From Rhytidiadelphus loreus (taxonomy: Eukaryota; Streptophyta; Bryopsida; Hypnales; Hylocomiaceae), in contig OX344763.1 in assembly GCA_947034895.1 (NCBI GenBank), positions 33,107,025-33,171,024 of the forward strand: DNA of 64,000 nt, read 5' to 3'. Shown here in pieces: positions 23,006-33,700 of this stretch (position 1 is its first letter; each line of letters starts with the position of its first letter). The notes under the pieces were generated by a model. It saw nothing but the letters and a program-made list of their open reading frames with translations, was not told where the DNA came from and made no database searches. A program made the position numbers and the translations under genes.

Positions 23006-26000
23006 GTATGGTCACATTTCAATTTCAGAACTTGTGCAATCGTTTTAGCTGTAAGAACTTGTGTCTGGATGGTTGTCTTGGTGCAGCACTTGCGCGTTGG
23101 GTACGTCTGGGTACGTCGTTTACTGTGACTGTCGATTTAGGAAGTATCGTTCGTAAGTAAAATCATCCATGGCCTGTTGATCGAGTTCTTGAGCTTAGAA
23201 TGCTGCAGATTGATGTGCAGCTTAATTTAGGTCATGCGCTGAGTGTGCTATTTCAATTCCGTAGTGCAAGGGTTAGGTAGCTCCCATATATCCAACAGCA
23301 ACCGTTTTCCTGAAGGTTCTCTTTAATGGCGAAGTTGGCCATGACGAAACGGAGACCGAGCTCTTAAGCGCACAGAGAGTGCTTTGGGCGTACTGGTGTA
23401 AACAAAGGAATGTTAGCAGAGTTTTATGGGAAATGTAAGCTTATTTATGGATGGTACATTGGATGTCTTTCTTAGCCTCTTCAGTGCTTGTATGCAGTGT
23501 TTTCAAGAATGATTATCAGTTGGCTCTCACTCAAAGTTAACAGAACCGCAAGACAGAATCTGTACACGAAATTAGAATACTGGTCTAGAACAGTCTTTGC
23601 GATGTTGTGGCAGGAGAAGATGCAAAACGCAAAGTAAAGAGTTTCTTGGCTCTGGAACGAAGAATTCAAGATCACTCTCTGGTGACTGTTTGGTGGTTCT
23701 CGTTTTGGAGGTGGGAATTGCGCCAACTGTTATTGGCAACAAGGTCGACACCACTGGTGAGTGATTTTCAACATGATATCTGTTGTGTTTGATTTTCAGT
23801 CAAGATTGAAACCTTATCAGCCAGGCCTGATAAGGTGAGTGTTTCTCTTGAAGACTTGGACAACATTGTACTTTATTTTCGACCGATTCCTTTTTTGCCG
23901 TTTGAAAATATTCAGAAGAAGGAGATTTTGATTGCACCCCTCATGTAATTTATCTGTCTTATGGATTCTTTTGACCCTCTTCGGTAATGGATACTGAAGG
24001 TTATAGTCATGACGATGAGTACAGATAGAGTACACTAGTTGGGACTTATGTGTTATTCGAATGGGCTTTCGACGGTTGTTTTATTGGACAAATTGGTGAT
24101 GGATTGTATGCTGCTATTGCATATGAGACTCTTGCAATCGATCATATGAGACTCTTGCAAATCGTAAGATTGAAAAGTAGTGGTGTATTTATCATTTCAG
24201 TTTACCCCTTTTCCAATTTTGGCTACAAGTAAATGCTTCCTTTCAATTGCCAATCCATTTTAAACTTTCCAACATGTATTGATTTGAATTTGTCTTTTCT
24301 TGACACATGCAGGAATTTCCAAAGGACTTCATGAGAACCCACGGCAAGCACGTTCAGACTTCTATCAAATTCCAAAGGAACACATGAAGATTCTCCAATT
24401 CATGTTATAACATGAATTGGAGAATCTTCATGTGTTCCTTGGAATTTGATAGATTGAAGGTACACTTCCTTGTTACGGAATGGAGCAAATTTGTGACAGG
24501 CACTGCCTTAAAAGAAAGGGCATGAACTTCAGTTTTCACTTGTTGCTGATTCCTTCTTTGTGGTTAGAAAAGCTAGTGTAGAAAACGCTAGTAAGGATGA
24601 CTGTGATGAAAACCCTAACGAAGTTCAACATTTCTAACTCGCTCTTGCTTTTTCTTTCGCTGTTCGTGGTTAATTCTGATGTAGTTTGCACCATTCAAAT
24701 AGTTTTCATCCCCATGTTCACACATTCACAGCAATGAGGAAATACCAAATCCCACCAGCATATTTTAAGTTCAAGGAATGTGTTGACTGAGGTAGAGACG
24801 TGCTCTTTAGATTTTATGCCAAGCACTGCTGCCTTTCAAGGATGCCTATCTATGAAGCGGAAAAAGTATTTAACAACACATTCAGTGTCACGATTGTGCA
24901 AGTCTTGGTTGAACAAGAGCTGATGATACTGGACTCTAGATTTCTGAAACCCAAGTAGGGTTAGTTGCTTTCCAACAACAGCAACGATTTCCATTATGAG
25001 GAAAATAGTGCGAACAATAATTAATTACTTGTTCCACCGTCTAATTGTATTGCAATCTTGGCGTACAAGAAATTTACGGGAATCGTGACAGATGCTGCTG
25101 GTCAGTTAAGGTTTTACAGTATGGAATATTTCTGCAAATGATTGCGAATGTGAACGCTATCTTGCAGTGCAAATTTGCGGTTCAGGATTTGGGGTCTTCA
25201 TTATCGTGTATTTTCTGATTCAAGTAGAATGAAAGTTGAATCCTAAAGTGTTAGTCTGGGTTAGATCATGGAAAGACCAAGTTGGAGAATTCAATCAATT
25301 CGTAACATTGCTAGTTTGCTTATTTTCCCAAATTCGGTAGTTTTCTCAGTTAAACTACAATCTTGTTTCATGACTCGCGATCCATAGTTCATAATACATT
25401 GGTGCTACAAAATCCTGAAAATCTACACGTTCACTCAACCAGCAAGATCGAAACAATTTCGAACTAGTTTTTCATCTTAGTTACACTCAGACTATTTGCA
25501 ACCAACGACTCTTACAGTAATTTCTCTCTAAATAATTTCTGTAAGTCTCTTTGAATGTTCTTTTGAAAGGTTAATGTGAGATTTTTCAGCTTCTCGAAGA
25601 AGCACATGTTGACAAAGATCATGAGCTCTGGAGTTTTCATAGTTGATGTTCTGCTCGCTCTTGGCAACACGCGAGTACAGGGTACTAGCAGCATCCTGTA
25701 GCTTGTAAAATCTTTTAATGGAACCACTCTTCTCATAACTTAGTGTGCAAAATTCAAGGGTAATGCTTCAGAAGCTGACGCAGTGGGCCACTGGACAAGG
25801 CGTTGAATTCATATTACAAGCCTTAGTTTGAAAAGTCTACAAATTCTGCACCGATGCTTGTTGATGGCCAGTCGAGTTCATGTAATTTATGGAAAGATTG
25901 CATTGTTAGTAAGCATCTCAAAGCTAACTTTAATGAATGAATGAATGAATGAATAAGAAAGATTCCTTATGGGTACCCAAGCGGGTTCTCCCTGTTGTTT

Positions 26001-26242
26001 TTTTAACACCCGGTGAGTCGGTGACTAATTTACTAAACTGAGGAGGATGGCAACCGTCATCACAACAGAGCACTTGAATGAGGTGACTGATCCTATTTTT
26101 TTGCTACTAAAATCTGAAGAAAATGCAAGCCACAAACAGAATATCAACAATTAATCAGCGGCAAAAATTCTCGTGCATCTTAGAGTTCTAAACTGCAATC
26201 AGGTGCACTTTTGAATTTGCTAGAAACACACTCGACAAAAAA
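23006..26242. other. Intergenic, no convincing gene
   Basis: Only short ORFs without recognisable motifs. A 24-bp hairpin (ccttatcag...ctgataagg) lies at 23812-23835 and an (aatg)n run at 25934-25955. The 91-bp palindrome is listed separately. Less AT-rich stretches at 23020-23500 could hold an untranslated or non-coding transcript, but no support was found. Confidence 0.4.
24362..24452. repeat. Near-perfect 91-bp palindrome, no loop
   Basis: The left arm (24362-24407) begins ctatcaaattccaaaggaac and the right arm is its reverse complement. The centre is TTATAA with no spacer. The only mismatch is one extra A in the left arm. The RNA would form a stem of about 45 bp. There are no flanking duplications typical of a transposon. 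Confidence 0.85.
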
Positions 26243-26356
26243 ATGGCTGCAACGCCTCTAATGTTACCCACACCACTAATGAAATTTAGAGTTTGCAACA
26301 CTAATTACAAACTCAAACACTAAGTGGCTGCAACGCCTCTATTGTTACCCACACTA
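26243..26356. repeat. Short direct repeat of ggctgcaacgcctct
   Basis: tggctgcaacgcctctaatg (26244) and tggctgcaacgcctctattg (26324) recur 80 bp apart, each followed by ttacccacac. They bracket the left inverted arm of the 4-kb element, which starts near 26292. Confidence 0.6.
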
Positions 26357-26358
26357 TA

Positions 26359-26514
26359 AGGTAACTGAGCCTTTGATGGGCCAACTTTGGAGTAGCCTAA
26401 TGCAAGCCCAAAAGTTCTTGTGAAGTACATTTCACAAGACACATGTACATCTAAACAATTTTTGGGCTTGTGTGAGGTTGCTCCAAAGTTGGCCTATCAT
26501 AGGCTAAGTTACTT
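26359..26514. mobile_element. 156-bp MITE with TA target duplication
   Basis: Ends AGGTAACTGAGCC and (reverse complement) AAGTAACTTAGCC, flanked by TA (26357-26358, 26515-26516). The arms share gggccaactttggag / ctccaaagttggcc. It has the same length and end type as the 14247-14402 element but a different interior. Confidence 0.7.
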
Positions 26515-27617
26515 TATGTCAACTAAATGAGAACTAGAGTGAGTAACATAATAAGGTAAACAACACTAAATTTCATTATTAATTTAGTGATTATCATTTT
26601 ATAAGAATTGTGAATTTTTTTGGAGGGGTTGAAATTCAGGAAATCAAAACCTTTTCAAATGAATGTATGAATCTAAACCAATCTCACTTCGTAGAGCTTT
26701 GTGCACTTGAATGTCAAAATATTCATAATTTTGGTACCAATTGAAAGAAGCTCGCTCAAGCTAGAAGACAAAGTCAACAACAATCCAATTCGCTGAATCC
26801 CACTAATTATCTAAAGAAATTCTTGTGAAAACTTGGACTCTAAAATTGAAATCCCAAAATGATAACAAAGCACTCAACCACCAAAGCTTGCCCAACCCGA
26901 GGCAACCCCTATTCTTTAATCCAATTGTGTCATCTTGCATTCTAAAGTAGTGAAAAATATGGAGGGTTACGTCGCATTATGACTTTTTTAATGTGGAATT
27001 GAATTGAGTAGTCATGGTTTTATAACTTCAAGGAACACCACCATGTGGTTTAGACACATAACAAAAAGTTCAATCATTCATTGTTTCACAATTTGAAGGG
27101 AGGCTTTTGGATTACTATTGCAACCATGTAGGGAGTCCAAAGAACCGCATTAAAATCCAATGTCTTGCCAAATGTATAACATCAATCCCCACTAGGGACC
27201 ACAATGGAAAGCTAGATGTTTTGCTTCAGCCACCTACAATGTGTCTTTTTTTTACTAAAAATTGAATTGACCAAAACACATGTGAAAAAAAAATTATTTG
27301 CGTTCTATTGCAAAATAAAATCATGAACCCAATCAATCTAAGTATATGCAATGACTAAAGGGATGACAATGGGTCATCTTACCTTACTATGTAATTGAAA
27401 CATGGGACACATCCTCATGTAGAAGTCATAGTGTAAAGGTGGTTCTCCATAGACATCAAGTGTCGTGGGCCAGGAAGATATATGAAAAGGTGTAAGGGAT
27501 GGAACTAGAGCCCAGACTAGAGTTGTTCTAGAAGCTTCAAATTGGGAGCTCTTCGAAAACTCTATTCCCAACAATCCTTGACAACGTTTCTTTGAGCATC
27601 CATTTCATTGTTGTCGA

Positions 27618-29364
27618 CACTATAAGAAACTCACGTTTTTTTAGACATTAGCAACAAACAAGGATGTTTTTCAAAACACAAGCACAAAGATGGAATTGTA
27701 GCCATAGGAGGTAGAATTGAGTTGGATGTTTCAAAAAACGTTTGGATGTCACATGTGGAACAAGTTGATGTCCTATGTGATGGTGATGTTCTAGAAGATA
27801 TTATAAAAAACATAGTTGTGTTTTGTACAACGTTCAAGAAAATATAGAAATGCCATGTTAGTAAGAGTTTTTGGTTTAACTTTGGATAAACTAGAGAAAA
27901 GTATTGTGGGTTTAGGTAAAATCCTAACCAAATGTAAAATATAAGGGAAGGGCAACCACTTGACAATTTTAAAAACTTAATTAATTAATTTTAAAAATTT
28001 TAAGAACTAATTTTTTTTTAAAGTGCCAACTAATGTGGCATTTGATTGACATGGCATCCAATAAGGATGAGGTGGCATACCACATCAACACACTTGGATG
28101 CCATTTGAAAATTTCTCGAAAAATTTGAATAGTGTTTTTTTAGACATCAACTCAGACGCCTAGATGTTTTTTATGTTATCAATTGAGAAGTCAACTTTGA
28201 CAATTTTGTATAATTTTGAAAATTTACATATCCCATATGGTTTGTCATGCCTCCTATTGCTCCACTTGTATAAATAGTATGTCTTTTCATGTCAATTTAC
28301 ATACAATAATTGGCTTTCAAGTCATGTGATATAAATACCAAATATGGTGATTATATATGGCATATGATATATTTTGTACAATGTATGGTGTATGTCAAAG
28401 TTGATGTTGCAAAATGCTTAGATGTTGAAGTTGACATCTCAAAAGACATCTAAATTGATGTCACCAAAAACAATATCAAAATTCTTGTTGATGTTGCTCA
28501 AAACAAGATTAATCTTCTTAGACAATGTGACATCAAATGCGACGTCAACTGCCACATCATCTCCGGGTTAGGTGAAAAAAATTCCATGCACTACAAGAAA
28601 ATGAGGGCATATGGTAGCCGACCCATACTTGATCACTTAAGCAATTACGCATATTTGGAGCACAGGTTTTCTGAGTGCTAAATTTTCCTCTTGTACAGAA
28701 ATAGTATTTGGAAGGATTGCATATTTTTCTAGAATTTTATTACAAAAAATGTAATTACTATGATTTTTTTAGTGAAAGATTCTGTTCAACCTACAATGGT
28801 GATGTAGGCTATTGCAAAGTCGACCAAGGGCTGATTGCAATATTCACAGCATTGCAACCAATCATAACGTGCCAGAATTGCTCCCTGAACTCTGCGAACT
28901 AAAACAGCCTATGGTTGGGATTCCAACAGTCTATTGGCCAGGAATAGGAGGGTGATCAGGTATGGGTCGGCTACCATATACAACTTGTCCACCATGACTT
29001 CACCGACAAAAACGACTACAAAACGACTTGTTGCAGTCGTTTTGCAGTCATTTTTGTTGGTGAAGTCATAGTGGACAAGTTGTATATGTCCTCATTTTCT
29101 TGTAGTGATGTGGCACTGCCCACCCATATGGTGCTTATGCGGAGGTAATGTGGTTACCACATGGTGCATTTTGGCACTTTCTTTAACCATGTCTATTTAG
29201 ACATCACAACAAAAGCATGGCATGTTTTCTTAGATTTTTTACATGTTTTTGCCACGTCATTTCAAACGGATTTTGTTGAACATTGATGGTGACATGCTTG
29301 ATGTCAAAAAAACATGTCACCACGTTTTTTGGCACATCCAAAAAAACAAAGGTTTCTTACAGTG
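27618..29364. mobile_element. Non-autonomous CACTA (En/Spm-like) element, outer
   Basis: The left end CACTATAAGAAAC and the right end (reverse complement) CACTGTAAGAAAC match the plant CACTA terminus. The 3-bp target duplication is CGA on both sides (27615-27617, 29365-29367). Subterminal zones carry many gatgtc / gacatc repeats in both orientations (for example 28420-28460), typical of CACTA elements. No transposase ORF. A second CACTA element sits inside at 28589-29107. Confidence 0.8.
28589..29107. mobile_element. Non-autonomous CACTA (En/Spm-like) element, inner
   Basis: Termini CACTACAAGAAAATGAGG and its exact complement, with a 3-bp ATG duplication (28586-28588, 29108-29110). Inner inverted segments include tggtagccgacccatacttg against its complement near 28970, and a foldback at 28980-29085 (cttgtccaccatgacttc / gaagtcatagtggacaag). 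519 bp, no transposase. It is intact enough to have been recently mobile. Confidence 0.88.
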
Positions 29365-30315
29365 CGATGTTATTGCATGCAAATTCAATCAATGGAGGAG
29401 AATCTAAAAGTTTAGTGAAAACATATCAATGCTTTGAAAAGTCTAGTGTAGATCTTGCGGTACCAATTTAGTACAAGGTAAAAAATCTACAATCAACGGC
29501 ACTAATTTCACGAAGTCATTCAATTTACATTTAAAACTATTTATTTAAGAATATGATAAAATCTTTCCATTGATATTTCATTAGTACAAAACCATCCCTA
29601 GATTATAACATAACCACATTTTATTGGATTTTTTTATGTCTTAGTGTTAAATTTTGTTATAATTTGTTGAAACTTGTTAAATGTGTTATATTTAACAGAT
29701 TTGAACAAGTTTGAACAATAATTTGCCAAGAAGAAAATAAGAAATTTAGCATGATGCTTTCAACAAATTTCTATTAAAATTTGTTGTAACTAGTTAAATA
29801 TAACACGTTTTTATAAATATCAATAGTTCTTAACAAAATCTTACACAAAAATATTAAAAGAAAAACTAAAAAATATAATTGTGTTATATTCAATGAGGTA
29901 GTAGATATATAATGAGTTTTGTAGATTTTGAAACTTAAAAAATTTGGAATAAGTAATTTGACAAAATGCATAAAATCATAAATACCAATACTCTACAACA
30001 TTTTTTTTATTTCTCATACAATTTTCTTTGAAAAAATGAAAAAAAAAAAATTAGCATGTCTATGCAAAAATATTCTTTGTCAACCTTCATTAATAAATAT
30101 AGTATAATATACTAATAATGAAATTTAGTGTTATTCATCCTATCATGTAATCCACTCTAATTCTCATTTAGTTAATAATTAGTGTTCATATTCAATATAG
30201 ATATAGTGCATGATGAACTATTTGTTTTGATTTTAGTTTTTTGAGGTGAAAATTTAGTTAACAATTAGTGTTCATGTTGCCATTTAGTAGTAGAGTTTGT
30301 AATTAGTGTTGCAAA

Positions 30316-30771
30316 AAGAAGCCTTGAGTAATTGATCAGAATCCAACCAAGTAGACGAACGAACGAACGAAGCAAGCAGCCGTCCTCGTCGAAGTGAACG
30401 AACGAGAGAAACCAACGAACGAAGCATCCTTCGTCGTCGTCTTCTTCCTCATCATCCTAGATACTACACCCATGGGCTGTCCATGTGGTGGTTTTGCACT
30501 GATCCCCGACCGACTTCTCGGACCTTCGTGGTGCCCGAAACCCTAGCTTAGCCATTTCCCGCTCCTCGTCACGCTCATCCCCGAGACACTCCAGAACAAT
30601 AATCCTCACTTCCATCTCCTCTTCTCTAAAGCCACAGCACGCTTCCGAGGGCGGATTGTACGGGATGATGGAGTGATCCGGGAGGAGGTTGAAGAAGCGC
30701 AAACTTGACGCCCTTAACTTAGTTTACACGTCTTCGTCGGGATTGTTGATTTCGTTTTGGAGGTCACGATT
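30316..30771. other. SUD1 upstream region
   Basis: The probable promoter and 5' UTR of the ubiquitin ligase gene. Tandem cgaa units lie at 30356-30370 and cgtcgtcgtc-type units near 30431. It is bounded on the left by the right arm of the 4-kb element, so only about 460 bp separate that arm from the ATG. Confidence 0.4.
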
Positions 30772-33700
30772 ATGGAGGAGATTGGTGCGGTGGAGCCGCC
30801 GCGGACGGATGCGCAAGGTTTAGTGGAGGAGGAAGGCGAGAGGACGGGTGGAAGGGAGGAAGAGGAGGGAGCGGGCAACAATCGGAATCATCTGCATCCA
30901 AGACTGGAACAGAAACAACAACACGAACAGCAGAAACAACAGCAGCAGGAACTGGAAAAGCAGCAGCAGCAGCAGCAACAACAACAACAACTGCCGGATG
31001 GAGATCCCGATGACGAAGAAGATGTTTGTCGAATCTGTCGGACGCCGGGAGAGGCGGATTCGTCGTTGTATCATCCCTGTGCTTGTAGTGGCAGTATCAA
31101 GTATGTCCACCAGGAATGCCTCCTGCAATGGCTCAACCATAGCAATGCCCGACAGTGCGAGGTACGGACGGCTATTTGGGGTTTGGAGGTGGAGTTAGTG
31201 GAAAGAAGAAATGGTCTCTTCTTGGTTGTAGGGGGGAAATTCTGAAGCTAGGTTTGGAGTTTTGTAGATCCGGATTTTGAATGGGGAACATTTGCTATTG
31301 CTGTATGAATGTGATAGAGGATGGCGATATATGTTGTCGTTTTGGCTTCAGTTTATCGCTGATCGATAGATTCAGAGTATGTTATCAAGTAGGTGAAAAG
31401 GAGATTGGAATCTTGAATATTTTGTACGGGAGCTGAAATTTACCTGGAGTTCGGTTTTCTGATATATTGCAGCATGTTTTGGTTGGAGTTTTAGTTATTC
31501 TGGTATTAGGTCTTGGTAGGACGACAATTTTCGTGATTGGATTAATTTTAGGTTTAGACAATGACTATTTGTTTGGTTGATGATGCAGGTGTGCAAGCAC
31601 ATGTTCTCATTTTCGCCTGTATACGCTGAGAACGCACCTGCCAGGCTTCCCGTGCAGGAGCTTTTCTTAGGCATGACATTGAAGGCTTTGAAAGGAACGC
31701 GCTTCTTTGTCCGCCTGCTATTTGTAATCTGTGTGTGGCTTCTGCTGATCCCCTTCGTGACACTTTGGATTTGGAGGTTTACGTTCGTTCGGAGTTTGAT
31801 TGAAGCCAAGAGTCTTTTTTTCAGCCGGTGGACTTTTGGTCTGCTACTCACGGACTGCCTGCACGGATTTCTGCTGTCAGCTGGAATTGTTTTTATCTTT
31901 CTCGGTGTTACGTCGTTGCGGGAGTATTTTCGACATCTGCGTGAAATAGCTGGAGGACAGGATGGCGACAGAGATGACGAAGGGATGGACAGGGGGTTGG
32001 GGGGGCGAGCTGGCAGGCGCATAGGTCAGGTTGTTGCTGGAGTTAGGGGTTTTGGTGGTGACGGGGGCCAGGCAATGGGAGGCCCGCATTTCAATCATGA
32101 TGTAGCTGTTGTGCCTGTTCCTGCTCAGGGCCTTGCAGCTGGAGCTGGTCAGTTACTGCGCCGAAACGCTGAGAATGTAGCTCTTCGCTTGGAAATGCAA
32201 GCCGCACGACTTGAGGCTCATGTTGAACAAATGTTTGACGCAGTTGAGGATGCTGACGGTGCTGAAGATGTACCGTTTGATGAACTTGTGGGGATGCAAG
32301 GACCTGTTTTCCATTTACTCGAGAATGCAGTTACAGTAAGTTTCACTCTTTCTGGAAATCAAACTTAAGGAAGACGGAATTTGCAGAAGAAGTTTGACAC
32401 TTATGCTCCTGTGTTTTAATTGTTTAGTGTTTATTTATTTGATTTTGGGTTAGGTTATGTAGGTATCTTTGCCCCCTGATCATTTCTGAGAGTTTATGTT
32501 TCTGACTCAATTAGAAATTTACGACTCTGGTTTTTTGCATGCAGGTGCTGCTGAGCAATGCAATCTTTCTTGGAATTGTTGCTCTCATACCGTTTACTCT
32601 AGGTCGGATTATTATATCTCTTTTCTCGAAGATAATAGTAGCCACAGGAAGCGTCAGAACCATGACGCGTAGGTCCGAGGCATCTATCGGCGTCTTTGGT
32701 GTGAATGGCAACTCCTCTGTCGGAGGTTTGGACGTGACTCCTGATTCTCTGTTGATGGGAGAACAGAAAGAAAGTAATACTAGCTTTTTTAATATGTTGG
32801 CTGGAGTCATTTCAGATGACAATGCAACAGTTACAGTTGATGCAGTCACGGAAGATATGGTGTCAGCGTTCAAGTTTTCAGATGCATCAACAGTGGCTGT
32901 AGGTTATATGGCAATCTTTTCAGCTATATTGTTCTACCTAGGACTTATTGCTCTCATAAGATACAGTCGAGGGGAACCTATGACCGTTGGAAGAATTCGT
33001 GGAGTTGCCTCTATGGCTGAGGCTGCGCCATCTGTAGCCCGACAGATCATAGCCGGAGTGAGCTATATGGCCACAGGGACAAAGGTGGCATTTTTGCTCT
33101 TTATCGAGCTTGGAGTGTTTCCGCTACTGTGTGGATGGTGGTTGGATATTTGCACTTTGGGAATTCGTGACGTAACACTCGCTCAAGCGGTATCATTTTT
33201 CATGTCATCTCCTTCAATGAGCTCCTTTCTTCATTGGCTAGTTGGGATCGTCTATATGCTGCAGATCAGCATATTTGTGAGCCTGTTGCGAGAGGTATAA
33301 TTTGTCTTCCTTCATAATTCACCTCGTCATATACTTTTTTCAATTTTGCAAGTATCCTTGTAACCTTATTAGTGGTGCTGGTATGAAAGATACTGATAAT
33401 TCTAGGATTCGTCTGCTGCAACGGACTTAACCTTCATTAATTTCATTTGCTGCAACTAGAAAAGGTAAATGCTATGGATGTAACGAATGAGGTGCATGTA
33501 TTCCGCTACTTTACCCTTCTTCATCAGCTGGTCGTGTTTTGCATTTCAGGTACTTAAACCAGGGGTTTTGTATTTCCTACGGGATCCGGCTGATCCAAAC
33601 TACAATCCATTTCGAGATCTTATCGATGATCCTCTACACAAACATGCACGTCGGGTTCTCCTTTCTGTGGTGGTCTATGGCAGTCTTATTGTTATGCTGG

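Larger units (their letters stand above)
26292..30315. mobile_element. About 4-kb degenerate inverted-repeat element hosting nested transposons
   Basis: Left parts 26292-26316 (gcaacactaattacaaactc) and 26521-26583 (aactaaatgagaactagagt...caacactaaatttcatt) recur inverted at 30290-30315 and 30115-30176. The ordered arms suggest the two ends of one old element, invaded by a MITE (26359-26514) and a CACTA element (27618-29364). No clear target duplication or transposase was seen, so its class is unknown. Confidence 0.5.

Noticed and set aside
24362..24452. Calling the palindrome a microRNA gene
   Set aside because: Perfect arms without a loop are not typical of a MIRNA precursor, and no expression evidence can be seen. 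Reported only as a palindrome.
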